Shown one piece after another: positions 32,295-41,376 of a stretch of 64,000 nucleotides of DNA (the stretch's first letter is position 1; each line of letters begins with the position of its first letter). This stretch comes from an uncultured Prevotella sp. Its GTDB lineage: Bacteria; Bacteroidota; Bacteroidia; Bacteroidales; Bacteroidaceae. The notes below the pieces were generated by a model. It was not told the origin of the DNA. It ran no database searches and saw only the letters and a program-made list of their open reading frames with translations. Location of the stretch: NCBI GenBank assembly GCA_944321645.1, contig CALUMB010000003.1:1-64000 (forward strand). The letters are read 5' to 3'. The position numbers and the translations under genes were made by a program.

Positions 32295-34004
32295 TTGAAA
32301 AAGGTAAGCTTAATTCTCGCCGCGTCTGTCCTCTCCATTTCTTCCCTCCCTGCCTTAGCGCAGGAGGTGAAGGAGGACGACGATGTTGTCAACGTGACCG
32401 GAAGCATACAGAGCGACATCCTCTTTCCGCAGGCCGATGCCACCATCGGTGCCGAGGACTATCCCGAGGCTGCCCTTACAAACTCTTTTGCCGAGGTCAA
32501 CGTGACCAGCAAGCACGGCGATGCGGGGGCGCGTTTTGAGTATCTCGAGCACCCGCTGCCAGGCTTCGAGCCGGACTACAAGGGCTATGGCGTGCCTTTC
32601 TTCTACGTGCGCGGCCATTGGGACAAGTTCGAGATGACGCTCGGCAGCTTTTACGAGCAGTTCGGTTCCGGCTTCATCCTCCGCACATACGAGGAGCGCA
32701 GCCTTGGCATAGACAACTCCTTGCAGGGTGCACGCATCATAGCAAAGCCATTCAACGGCGTTACGCTAAAGGCCCTCACGGGCAGGCAGCGCCGTTATTG
32801 GGATTGGAACGACTCGTGGATAACTGGTGCAGACGTTGAGTTCAACATCGAGCAGTGGATAAAAAGCTTGGGCGAAAAAAACACATACCTCACGCTCGGC
32901 GCGTCGTTCGTCAACAAGCATGAGGGCGACGAGGAACTTATTGCAAGCTACGACGGCACCAAGCGGCTCAACTTCCCGGAGAATGTGCAGGCGTTCGACG
33001 TGCGCCTGCGGCTGCAGACCGGCAATTGGAACGTTTTGGCCGAATACGCCCAGAAGTCGCAGGACCCTTCGCAAGGCAACGACTACATCTACCGCAAGGG
33101 CTACGTTGCGATGCTTTCTGCAAGCTACTCCAAGCGCGGCATGAGTGTGCTCTTGCAGGCCAAGCGCAGCGACAACATGGCTTTCCGCAGCCGCCGCACG
33201 CTGCCTTCAATGTCGGAGAACTCGTCATACATCAACCATTTGCCCGCGTTCACTATGGAGCATACATACGCCCTGGCTTCGCGTTATCCTTACGCGACCA
33301 ATCCCGATGGCGAGTGGGCTTACCAGGCTGAGGTGGCTTACAACTTCAAGCGCCACACTCCGCTTGGCGGCAAGTACGGAACAAAGGTAAAGGCAAACTT
33401 CTCATACGTGCATTCTATCGCGCAGAATGTCCGCACTGCCGACGGTGTACTGCAAGGGCTTAACGGCTATTACTTCGGGACAGACGGCTATGGCTCGGCT
33501 TTCTGGAGGTGGGGCGACTCTAAGTACTACCAGGATTTCAACGTGCAGTTGGAGAAGAAGTTCACGAAAGCCTTCAAGCTCAACCTCATGTACATGAACC
33601 AGTTCTACAACAAGACTGCCGTTGAGGGCCATGGCGGGATGCTCCACAGCAACATCTATGTGGCTGAAGGCAAGTATCAGTTCAACAATAAGGTCACGCT
33701 CCGTGCCGAGGCACAATATCTCGACCTCACTTCGGGCGTGAACAACGAGGAGGGCGACTGTGACTGTGTGTACGGCTTGCTCGAACTCTCGTTGCTCCCT
33801 TACCTCATGTTCACCGTTTCCGATGAATATAGCATAGGGGATGAGATTCATTATTACAACGGCTCGGTGACATTCGCCATGGGTGCCCACCGCCTTCAGG
33901 TGGGCTATGCCCGCACCCGCGCCGGCTTCAACTGTTCCGGTGGCGTGTGCCGATGGGTGCCCGCCAGCAAGGGCGCCACTGTCTCTTACAACTTTAACTT
34001 CTGA
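32295..34004 (+). CDS. DUF6029-type outer-membrane beta-barrel protein
   Basis: A 569-residue protein predicted to be an outer-membrane barrel: signal peptide KKVSLILAASVLSISSLPAL, then many alternating strands (GARFEYLEHPLPGF; FEMTLGSFYEQFGSGFILR; TKAFKLNLMYMNQFYN) and the final segment ATVSYNFNF ending in Phe, as outer-membrane proteins do. It begins with TTG at 32295; no in-frame ATG lies at a suitable place. The family is known from loci that also carry TlpA and Omp28 genes; function unknown. The Omp28 gene follows after 8 bp. Confidence 0.82.
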   Translation: MKKVSLILAASVLSISSLPALAQEVKEDDDVVNVTGSIQSDILFPQADATIGAEDYPEAALTNSFAEVNVTSKHGDAGARFEYLEHPLPGFEPDYKGYGVPFFYVRGHWDKFEMTLGSFYEQFGSGFILRTYEERSLGIDNSLQGARIIAKPFNGVTLKALTGRQRRYWDWNDSWITGADVEFNIEQWIKSLGEKNTYLTLGASFVNKHEGDEELIASYDGTKRLNFPENVQAFDVRLRLQTGNWNVLAEYAQKSQDPSQGNDYIYRKGYVAMLSASYSKRGMSVLLQAKRSDNMAFRSRRTLPSMSENSSYINHLPAFTMEHTYALASRYPYATNPDGEWAYQAEVAYNFKRHTPLGGKYGTKVKANFSYVHSIAQNVRTADGVLQGLNGYYFGTDGYGSAFWRWGDSKYYQDFNVQLEKKFTKAFKLNLMYMNQFYNKTAVEGHGGMLHSNIYVAEGKYQFNNKVTLRAEAQYLDLTSGVNNEEGDCDCVYGLLELSLLPYLMFTVSDEYSIGDEIHYYNGSVTFAMGAHRLQVGYARTRAGFNCSGGVCRWVPASKGATVSYNFNF

Positions 34005-34012
34005 TTGCAGCG

Positions 34013-34918
34013 ATGAAATCTTTTCTTAGTTATAAATGCGCGTTTTCCCTGCTCTTTGTCGCATTTGTCGCCGTTTTCGTTTCGTGCGACCAGATAGGCG
34101 AGGGCGAGCGTTATATCGCAGTTACGCCTGTCGACACAGCCGGTGCCGATACGACAGGTGGTGTGGTTCCAATCCGCCGTGCGGTGCTTGTCGAGGAGTT
34201 TTCCGGCCAGTTGTGCGTCAACTGCCCTGCCGCCTCCGAGGCTCTTGAGGCAATGCAGGAAGCCAACGGTGGCCCGGAGCGCATTGTCGTGGTCTCCATC
34301 CATGCCGGTGTTGACAATATGCTCGCCATAAACCAAGCCTTGGGGCAGGCCTTGGGAGTTGAAGGCTTGGCTACCGATTTCGGCGAACAGCTTTATAGCC
34401 ACTACGGCCTTTCGAGCGAGCCGAATGCTGTTATCGACCGCCGCAGCGGCGTCGTGAGCCAGCCGCAGTGGCTCACAACGATAATAAACAGCCTCAGCCG
34501 CGATGTTAGCGTAGGCCTTTCTCTCCGTACAGATTACGATTCCGAGAGCCGCCAGCTCACCGTCGATGTCCTTGGGCGCACCTCGGGCCAGGGTGCATAC
34601 TATGGCAATGTGCATGTCTGGCTTACAGAAGACAGCATCGTCACCATGCAGCGCCTTTCCGGAGGAGGCTACGACTATAGCCATGTGTTCAACAGCATCT
34701 TCCGCGCTTCGGCCACTCCCATGGCAGGCGAGCAAGTCTCCATCATGCCAGCCGACGAGGTGCAGCCCATATATACGGCCTCCGTCACGCTCGAGGGCCA
34801 TTGGCGTCCCGAGAAGATGGCCGTCGTGGCCTTTGTCGACGATGCCTCCGGCGTGGCCAATGTCGCCAGGGCGGCTCTGTTGCCTGCCATAGACGCTGGC
34901 GAAGCCGACGGTGAATGA
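34013..34918 (+). CDS. Omp28-like lipoprotein with thioredoxin motif
   Basis: A 301-residue lipoprotein (FVSCDQ, Cys25). Domain of the Omp28-related type: VEEFSGQLCVNCPAASEALE carries CVNC (68-71), a CxxC of the thioredoxin fold with the partner helix, and EPNAVIDRR as the cis-Pro region. A C-terminal beta domain (about 170-290) resembles the usual Omp28 extension. Role: probably a surface or periplasmic thiol-active protein; the founding Omp28 of Porphyromonas is a surface protein. Together with the TlpA it makes two CxxC proteins in this one locus. Confidence 0.85.
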   Translation: MKSFLSYKCAFSLLFVAFVAVFVSCDQIGEGERYIAVTPVDTAGADTTGGVVPIRRAVLVEEFSGQLCVNCPAASEALEAMQEANGGPERIVVVSIHAGVDNMLAINQALGQALGVEGLATDFGEQLYSHYGLSSEPNAVIDRRSGVVSQPQWLTTIINSLSRDVSVGLSLRTDYDSESRQLTVDVLGRTSGQGAYYGNVHVWLTEDSIVTMQRLSGGGYDYSHVFNSIFRASATPMAGEQVSIMPADEVQPIYTASVTLEGHWRPEKMAVVAFVDDASGVANVARAALLPAIDAGEADGE

Positions 34919-34992
34919 TGTGACGTGGAGTACGTTTGCTCGGACATATAGATATTAACAACAACATTAGAATCACAAAAACAATTACAGTC

Positions 34993-37173
34993 ATGTTTAA
35001 AAAATTACTTTTTGGGGCACTTGCCTTGGCTCTCTCTGGCGTGGCCAGTGCCCAGGGCATCGGCATGGGCAATGGCCGTTTGCTCTCCAAGACCGCATCC
35101 CCGCAAGCCTTTGGCCAACAGCGCAGCGTAAAGTCGAAGCTCGCTTCTGAGCAGGTCAGGAATATGATGTGGGTCGCACCTCAAAAGGCTGATGCGGCTG
35201 GCGTACTTTCGCTTGACAAGGCAGCGCGCCAGGACAGCAAGACGTTGTGGTTTAGCTATCGCAACGGCTCGTCGCTCTATCCGTTAAACCTCAATGAGAC
35301 AACGCTGTACCACTTGTGCATACTCGTGCCCTACGGCTACGCCGGGGCCACCATCGACTCAATTTCGGCACTTTTCGGCACGAAGGAGTGCATGAGCGAT
35401 TTGAAAATTTGGTTTGCAGGCGTTGAGTATGACGATGAAGGCAACTACATCATCCCCACAACCCCCGAGGCCGCCGACTACTATTTTGCCGTCGACACCA
35501 CCCAAATCCAGGGTTGCACAGCCGAAGGGTCTACAATTAACATCTTTGAAGACAAGCTTGCCTTGCCAGAGCCTTACGTGATTCCCCAAGACGGTTGCTT
35601 CGTAGGTTATACCTTTACATTCACCGGTGATGTCAAAGATGACGACCTTGCCTTCCTGACCATGGGCACCGACCAAGCCAGCGGCGGTTTTTTCTATATG
35701 TCGTCAGGCCAATACACCGGTTGGGGTCAGCTTTACGGCCAAGGCTACGGCAACCTCACCTTGGCCGTCCACTGCGACGTCACCGGGCTTGAGTCACACG
35801 ACATTGCCGTTGGGTCGGCCATCGAAAACACCGGCATCGTGGGCCAGCAGGGGCTTCTCTCGTTCCCGATTATGAACAACGGATTCGACCCCGTCAACGA
35901 GTTCACCTATACGGTTGACGTGAACGGCGAAGTTTCAGAGCCGCAGACCTACACGTTCGCCGACCCGCTGCCTGCCCAGAACTCCACAGCAATTAGTTTC
36001 CCTGTTATCCCCAGCCAGGCAAACGAAAACTATGTAAGCGTGAACATAACCGAGGTGAACGGCATGGCCAACACTTCGAGCTACTCTTCTGGCGAAGGCT
36101 CTATTTTCGCGCTCGAAGAGCGCATACCCCGCAAGGCCGTTGTGGAGGTGCTTTCGAGCACGCAGGATGGCATGGCGCCTTCAAACTATGTAGGCATCGA
36201 CCGCATGAAGGCCGAACTTGGCAGCAGCGTGATACCTCTCGTCGGCCATTTCGGCGTGTATGCGGCAGATGGCCAGACTGTGCTTGACGACCCCATGCAG
36301 AGCGAATCCTATGGCACAGTGGCCGACGCATTCGGCTTCCAGCTTAACCAGGCTGTGTTCAACCGTGTGATGGTTGGTGACGCCTATTGCGGCGTGACAT
36401 ATCCCTACACCGTCGACGGCGAAGGCAACATACACATGCTCTATGGCGCAACGGAGTCTGTCAACCTTGTTGACTCGCTCTATCCCGCCGAGGCAAGCGT
36501 AACGCTCGACGCCTACTACATCAACCTGTCTAAGAACTCTATTGCCGTTGAAGTGGCTACCCAGTTCGGCATCAGCCGCATTTCGTCAGACTATGGCCTG
36601 GCCTTCGTCTTGACAGAGGACGGGCAGCGCGGCTCTGCCGAAAGCTGGCTCCAGACCAACTACTACTCGCAGCAGTTCGCCGACCTGTATGAGCAGGAGA
36701 CAGGCACTCCGTTCACCTTGCTCGACCCGTTCAAAAACGCCGACATGCAGGGCTGGATAGACTTAAGCCCGATTGTGGAGATGGTCCACGACGACGTAAT
36801 CCTGAACATTTGGGACGGCACAACTGGAGTCGATGGCAGTGTGCCTTCCATGGTGATTGCTGGACAAGAGCAGATCTACAGCCGCACGTTCGACATCTCC
36901 GGGCTTGAGAACATCCAGAACAAGGAGGCGCTCAAGATGGCCGTGCTGCTCATCAACCGCAATAACGGGACGATTGTCAACGCCGACCAAGTAGCCCTGG
37001 GCAGCGGCCCAGAACCCGACACCACCGGCATCAGCGACGCTGAGGCATCCGGCGAGGGGGCAACCGAGGTGGCTCGCTATGGTGTCAACGGTGTGCGCCT
37101 CGACGCCCCCACCAAGGGTCTCAACATCATCAAGTACTCCGACGGCTCCGTCAAGAAAGTAGTCGTTAAGTAA
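34993..37173 (+). CDS. large secreted protein with Prevotella-type C-terminal tail
   Basis: A 726-residue exported protein (signal MFKKLLFGALALALSGVASA). Beta-rich body: residues about 55-290 may be a lectin-like sandwich (DSKTLWFSYRNGSSLYPLNL; DDDLAFLTMGTDQASGGFFY), then Ig-like CARDB-type segment (VGQQGLLSFPIMNNGFDPVN) and an Omp28-like C-terminal part (KAVVEVLSSTQDGMAPSNYV, without CxxC). It ends YGVNGVRLDAPTKGLNIIKY then SDGSVKKVVVK, the tail type seen in several proteins of this window. The ATG at 34936 is in frame, but the signal peptide starts at 34993. Last gene of the locus, before a strong terminator. Confidence 0.75.
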   Translation: MFKKLLFGALALALSGVASAQGIGMGNGRLLSKTASPQAFGQQRSVKSKLASEQVRNMMWVAPQKADAAGVLSLDKAARQDSKTLWFSYRNGSSLYPLNLNETTLYHLCILVPYGYAGATIDSISALFGTKECMSDLKIWFAGVEYDDEGNYIIPTTPEAADYYFAVDTTQIQGCTAEGSTINIFEDKLALPEPYVIPQDGCFVGYTFTFTGDVKDDDLAFLTMGTDQASGGFFYMSSGQYTGWGQLYGQGYGNLTLAVHCDVTGLESHDIAVGSAIENTGIVGQQGLLSFPIMNNGFDPVNEFTYTVDVNGEVSEPQTYTFADPLPAQNSTAISFPVIPSQANENYVSVNITEVNGMANTSSYSSGEGSIFALEERIPRKAVVEVLSSTQDGMAPSNYVGIDRMKAELGSSVIPLVGHFGVYAADGQTVLDDPMQSESYGTVADAFGFQLNQAVFNRVMVGDAYCGVTYPYTVDGEGNIHMLYGATESVNLVDSLYPAEASVTLDAYYINLSKNSIAVEVATQFGISRISSDYGLAFVLTEDGQRGSAESWLQTNYYSQQFADLYEQETGTPFTLLDPFKNADMQGWIDLSPIVEMVHDDVILNIWDGTTGVDGSVPSMVIAGQEQIYSRTFDISGLENIQNKEALKMAVLLINRNNGTIVNADQVALGSGPEPDTTGISDAEASGEGATEVARYGVNGVRLDAPTKGLNIIKYSDGSVKKVVVK

Positions 37174-37212
37174 CCATCTCGTAGCCTATAAAGGCTATCG
37201 TGTTTCCAAAAA

Positions 37213-37253
37213 CCCTTTGCTGCCGCAAGCGCTGCGGTGGCAAAGGGCTTTTT
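37213..37253 (+). terminator. terminator of the SusCD-metallopeptidase-Omp28 locus
   Basis: CCCTTTGC..CCGCA and TGCGG..GCAAAGGG form a near-perfect stem (37213-37248), followed by CTTTTTG. Confidence 0.85.
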
Positions 37254-37559
37254 GCTTTTGTCAGCCGCGTCGTTTGTGCCCCAAGCCGCCCCCATCCTGC
37301 CGCTCTTGCGCCTTGCTGGCGTTGCGGCCCGTGCAAACGGTTGCATAGCTTTTGTCGCAAAATCCACTTGCCGTGTTTGGGCTTTGTTGTACTTTTGCAG
37401 CTGAAAAGTTGCGCGAGTGCGGTACCTGGCCGTCGTGCCGTTGCGGCCGTGTGCCGCAGCCGCGGTGTCCCCGCTTTTTTGCACGTTACATTGTTGTGCG
37501 GCGGCGGCTTTCGGGGCAAGCGGATTCCAAGCTAAGAACCATCAACAACGAAACCAAAT
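37254..37559. other. intergenic region before the GH2 gene
   Basis: Contains the GH2 promoter at 37368-37398 and a leader of about 155 nt; no gene is seen. Confidence 0.5.
37368..37398 (+). promoter_or_regulatory. promoter of the GH2 gene
   Basis: TTG (37368-37370), 19-bp spacer, TACTTTTGC (37390-37398). Confidence 0.7.
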
Positions 37560-40457
37560 ATGACTGTATCTTTAAGAACCCTTCTTCTTGCCGGGGGCGT
37601 TGCAGTGGCGTTGAACGCCGCCGCGCGCGACACCTACAACTTCAACTCCGACTGGAGGATAGAGAAGTCCAAGCAATCCGTCACGCTGCCGCGTGCGTGG
37701 AACGAAGACGAGGCTTTCAAGGTCTACATCAACCAGATGAGCGACTCCGTGATATGGTACCGCAAGACCTTCCGCCTGCCCGAGAGTGCCGAGGGCAAGC
37801 GCGTTTTCATAGAGTTTGAGGGTGCGCGCCAGGCCGCCGAAGTGTTTGTCAACGGCCAGCGCGTCGGCCTGCACGAAAACGGCGTCATGGCCTTCGGCTT
37901 CGACCTCACGCCCTACGTAAAACAGGGCAAGAACGAGATTGAAGTGCGCACCGACAACGACTGGCGCTACCACGAGAAGGCCACCAACTCAACCTTCCAG
38001 TGGAACAACAACAACTTCAACTCCAACTATGGCGGGCTCGTGAAGAACGTGCGCCTGCACGTGATGGGCGACGTCTACCAGACCCTGCCGCTGTACAGCA
38101 ACCTGAAGACCACCGGCGTGTACGTCTACGCCAAGGACTTCGACATTTCCGGCCGCCAGGCCACCATCTGCGTCGAGAGCGAGGTAAGGAACGAGACCGA
38201 CCAGCCCGTCACGCGCCGCCTCTCCGTCGCCCTCAACGAGCTTGACGGCAAGGCCGTGTGCGGCTTCGCCGGCCAGGAGGTCACCATCCCCGCCCATTCT
38301 TCGGCCATACTCAAGGCGCAGTGCCGCGCCTACGGGCTCCACTTCTGGAGCTGGGGCTACGGCTACCTCTACAACGTCGTCACCACCGTGGGCGGCGATT
38401 CCGTCACCACCACCACCGGCTTCCGCAAGACCGAGTTCCGCAACGGCATGGTCTACCTCAACGACCGCGTGCTCATGCTCCACGGCTACGCCCAGCGCAC
38501 CAGCAACGAGTGGCCCGGCGTGGGAATGAGCGTGCCGGCCTGGCTTAGCGACTATTCCAACGACCTGATGGTGAAGAGCGGCGGCAGCATCGTGCGCTGG
38601 ATGCACGTAACGCCATGGAAGCAGGACATCGAGTCGTGCGACCGCGTGGGCCTGCCGCAGGCCATGCCTGCCGGCGACGCCGAGCGCGACGTTACGGGCC
38701 GCCGCTGGGAGCAGCGCGAGGAGCTTATGCGCGACGCCATCATCTACAACCGCAACAACCCCAGCATACTCTTCTACGAGTGCGGCAACCAGAAGATTTC
38801 AAAGGAGCACATGATTTCTATGAAGGCCATACGCGACAAGTACGACCCCAACGGGGGTCGCGCCATCGGCAGCCGCGAGATGCTCGACCGCCCCGAGGCC
38901 GAATATGGCGGCGAGATGCTCTACGTCAACAAGAGCGACACAAAGCCCATGTGGATGATGGAGTACTGCCGCGACGAGGCCCTGCGCTGGTACTGGAACT
39001 CGTGGAGTTACCCGTTCCACAAAGAGGGCGACGGCCCGCTCTACAAGAACGCGCCCGCCGACGCCTACAACCACAACAACGACGAGTTTGCCCGCGAGCT
39101 TGTGGCCCGCTGGTACGACTACTGGCTCGAGCGGCCCGGCACCGGCACAAAGGTGAACTCCGGCGGCGCTAAGATTGTGTTCAGCGACACACAGACCCAC
39201 GGTCGCTCTGCCGACAACTACCGCGTGAGCGGAGTGGTAGACCCCATGCGCGTGCCTAAGGACGGCTTCTTCGCCCACCAGGTGATGTGGGACGGATGGG
39301 TGGACGACCTTCGTCCGCGCACCTACATCGTGGGTCACTGGAACTACCGCCAGGGCGAGGTCATACCCACGGTCTACGTAGTGTCCAACGCCGACAGCCT
39401 CGTGCTTGAGCAGGGCGGCCAGCGCATCGCCCCCACAGAGCACAAGTACCGCTTCCTCTACGTGTTCAAGGACCTTAAGTACACCGCTCCCAGGCTCACT
39501 GCCATCGGCATGGACGCACAAGGGCGCCAGCTCTCCTCCTACACGCTTGAGACAGCCGGCGAGGCCGACCACATCAAGCTCACGGCCATAGAGAACCCCA
39601 CGGGCTGGAAGGCCGACGGCGCCGACCTCGCCCTCGTGCAGGTGGAGGTGGTAGACAAGCAGGGACGCCGCTGCCCGCTCGACAACTCGCTCATAAAGTT
39701 CACCCTCGACGGCCCCGCCGAGTGGCGTGGCGGCGTTGCCAAGGGCAAGGACAACCACGTGCTGTGCGACACGCTGCCCGTTGAGTGCGGCGTAAACCGC
39801 GTCATGCTCCGCTCCCTCACCAAGGCAGGCACCGTCAGCCTCACGGCCAAGGCAGAGGGAATGCCCGAAGCCTCCATCACCCTCTCCACCAACCCCGTGG
39901 AGGTGGCAGACGGACTGTCGGAGTGGCTCCCGTCCGACGGGCTGAAGCCCGTGCTCGACCGCGGCGAGACTCCCGCCGAGCCGTCGTTCCGCCAGTGGCG
40001 CCGCGGCGTGCAGATTGTCTCGGCAGAGGCCGGCAGCGGCAACGACCCGCGCCAGAGTTTCGACACCTTCGAGAACACCTCGTGGGAGAGCGGCAACGCC
40101 AAGGACGGCGCGTGGATAACCTACACGCTGGCCGAAACCACCACCATCGACGACCTCTGCATCAAGATGAAGGGCTTCCGCGCCACAACATACCCCATAG
40201 CCGTCTACGCAGGCGACTCTCTCCTCTGGCAGGGATGGACGCCCAAGGCCCTCAGCTATGTACACATACCTCTCAAAAACTCACCCGCAACCAACACAAT
40301 CACAATACGCTCTCTTGGCGAGAGCACCACTAAGGATGCCTTCGGAGCCGTGCAGGAGCTTGACGCCCGCAACAACGACAAGGCCGTAGAGGGTAAATAC
40401 TCTCTTAAAATCATCGAAGTTGAGTTCCTGAAAAACCTTGACGAAAAGGACTTTTAA
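37560..40457 (+). CDS. GH2-family glycoside hydrolase with altered acid/base motif
   Basis: A 965-residue secreted GH2 enzyme. Order: signal peptide (1-22), sugar-binding jelly roll (about 25-175; RKTFRLPESAEGKRVFIEFE), Ig-like domain, TIM barrel (about 295-600; FYLNDRV-type start LNDRVLMLHGYAQR), DUF4982-like Ig domain and a C-terminal discoidin-like segment. The nucleophile region is MWMMEYCRDEA (Glu468). The acid/base motif, NE in most GH2 enzymes, reads ECGNQ (409-412 for CGNQ) after NNPSILFY, so the Glu is replaced by Gln. Substrate could be a galactoside or a pectic side chain; not decided by the sequence. It is monocistronic. Confidence 0.85.
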   Translation: MTVSLRTLLLAGGVAVALNAAARDTYNFNSDWRIEKSKQSVTLPRAWNEDEAFKVYINQMSDSVIWYRKTFRLPESAEGKRVFIEFEGARQAAEVFVNGQRVGLHENGVMAFGFDLTPYVKQGKNEIEVRTDNDWRYHEKATNSTFQWNNNNFNSNYGGLVKNVRLHVMGDVYQTLPLYSNLKTTGVYVYAKDFDISGRQATICVESEVRNETDQPVTRRLSVALNELDGKAVCGFAGQEVTIPAHSSAILKAQCRAYGLHFWSWGYGYLYNVVTTVGGDSVTTTTGFRKTEFRNGMVYLNDRVLMLHGYAQRTSNEWPGVGMSVPAWLSDYSNDLMVKSGGSIVRWMHVTPWKQDIESCDRVGLPQAMPAGDAERDVTGRRWEQREELMRDAIIYNRNNPSILFYECGNQKISKEHMISMKAIRDKYDPNGGRAIGSREMLDRPEAEYGGEMLYVNKSDTKPMWMMEYCRDEALRWYWNSWSYPFHKEGDGPLYKNAPADAYNHNNDEFARELVARWYDYWLERPGTGTKVNSGGAKIVFSDTQTHGRSADNYRVSGVVDPMRVPKDGFFAHQVMWDGWVDDLRPRTYIVGHWNYRQGEVIPTVYVVSNADSLVLEQGGQRIAPTEHKYRFLYVFKDLKYTAPRLTAIGMDAQGRQLSSYTLETAGEADHIKLTAIENPTGWKADGADLALVQVEVVDKQGRRCPLDNSLIKFTLDGPAEWRGGVAKGKDNHVLCDTLPVECGVNRVMLRSLTKAGTVSLTAKAEGMPEASITLSTNPVEVADGLSEWLPSDGLKPVLDRGETPAEPSFRQWRRGVQIVSAEAGSGNDPRQSFDTFENTSWESGNAKDGAWITYTLAETTTIDDLCIKMKGFRATTYPIAVYAGDSLLWQGWTPKALSYVHIPLKNSPATNTITIRSLGESTTKDAFGAVQELDARNNDKAVEGKYSLKIIEVEFLKNLDEKDF

Positions 40458-40578
40458 AGGTAAAAAGGTAAAAAAGTAAAAAGGTAAAAAAAAGGCTGCG
40501 CACTGAGTTGTGCAGCATTGGTAAAAGCTAAAAGGTAAAGTGGGAAGGCTGCGCCGTGAGGCGCGGCCTTTCTTTGGT
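40458..40578. repeat. GGTAAAA tandem tract and two hairpins after the GH2 gene
   Basis: 40458-40492 is a string of (A)GGTAAAA units. Two hairpins follow: GCTGCGCA/TGTGCAGC (40495-40516) and AAGGCTGCGCC/GGCGCGGCCTT (40545-40570, then TCTTTGGTTT), the second being the likely GH2 terminator. Both start with the same GGCTGCGC. Confidence 0.65.
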
Positions 40579-40623
40579 TTAGTTTGAATAGCAGCTTTGT
40601 GGATATCCACTTTGCTTTTTGCG

Positions 40624-40845
40624 TTAACATTTCGCGGTTAACTGTGTTAATTTTGTGCGCCACCTTCAACGTCTTGATATTCAATGTGTTGCGATTTGTG
40701 CCGTTTTGCCTTCCAAAACAGGCCGTTTTGGAAGGCAAAACGGCCTGTTTCGCGGCGCAAGACGGTATGTTTTGCAGCCCGCTTTGTCCTTACTGTCAAT
40801 TTGTCCGCCTCCGCGCCGTCCGTTAGTTGCATATATTCAATTATC
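40624..40845. repeat. intergenic palindrome family, copy 2, with two exclusive hairpins
   Basis: Starts TTAACATTTCGCGG. Hairpin A: 40700-40719 with 40725-40744 (20 bp perfect, arm GCCGTTTTGCCTTCCAAAAC). Hairpin B: 40716-40729 with 40737-40750 (14 bp perfect). Both use bases 40725-40729 and 40737-40744, so they cannot form together. The unit ends with TTGCATATATTCAA (40829-40842). Confidence 0.75.
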
Positions 40846-41376
40846 GGGTGTGGCTTTCCGTTTGCGTGTTGTGTGCTTTGCCACACTTTGGCGTGCCGAA
40901 GCCGTGTGGCTGTACTGGCTGTGGCTTCGGCCTTTCCTTGTCGATGCCTTTTTGTAGGCAGGTTGCTGTCGATTGTGGAAAAATGTTGCAATTTTCGCTG
41001 TTTGGCAGTAAATTTTCCATGTTTTCTTTTTCTTTTCAATTTCTTTTGTTTATCTTTGTGGCCTAAAACCAATAGCTAACCGATTCAATTTAGCGGCAAA
41101 TGGAGAAAGCAAACCTACAACTGCAAGTCAGCATAAGTAGCTGGCGCAGAGGCGAAAACGTTGTGGGGGGGGGTAAAAATACTTGACAGTATTTGCTCTC
41201 CTTCTAAAGCTTTTTGCCGCCGTTTAGGCTTCATTTACCTTTTCCACATCTTCTTTCTCCGCATTTTCCGCGCAGCGTCCGTCCGCTGCGCCGCTTGGCC
41301 GTGTCCGCAAGCCTCATTGCCTGCTTGCGCCGTCGCGACCCCATCGCATCGCACATTTACCAATAACCTAAAAAAT
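40846..41376. other. intergenic region before the mosaic surface-protein gene
   Basis: AT-rich stretch with a -7 box at 41051-41058. An open frame extends upstream of the start at 41377, but it has no protein-like composition and is left out. There is a run of G (41164-41171). Confidence 0.5.
41051..41058 (+). promoter_or_regulatory. -7 element of the mosaic surface-protein gene
   Basis: TATCTTTG; no clear -33 box. The leader would be about 310 nt, unusually long. Confidence 0.5.

Noticed and set aside
38799..40265. Minus-strand frame of 488 codons opposite the GH2 gene
   Set aside because: Shadow of a GC-rich gene; no recognisable domain.
40458..40492. GGTAAAA tract considered as part of a CRISPR-like array
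   Set aside because: Units are 7-8 bp without spacers and no cas genes are present.
41161..41376. Upstream extension of the mosaic surface-protein frame
   Set aside because: A perfect signal peptide begins at 41377; the extension is Cys/Arg/Phe-rich and atypical.
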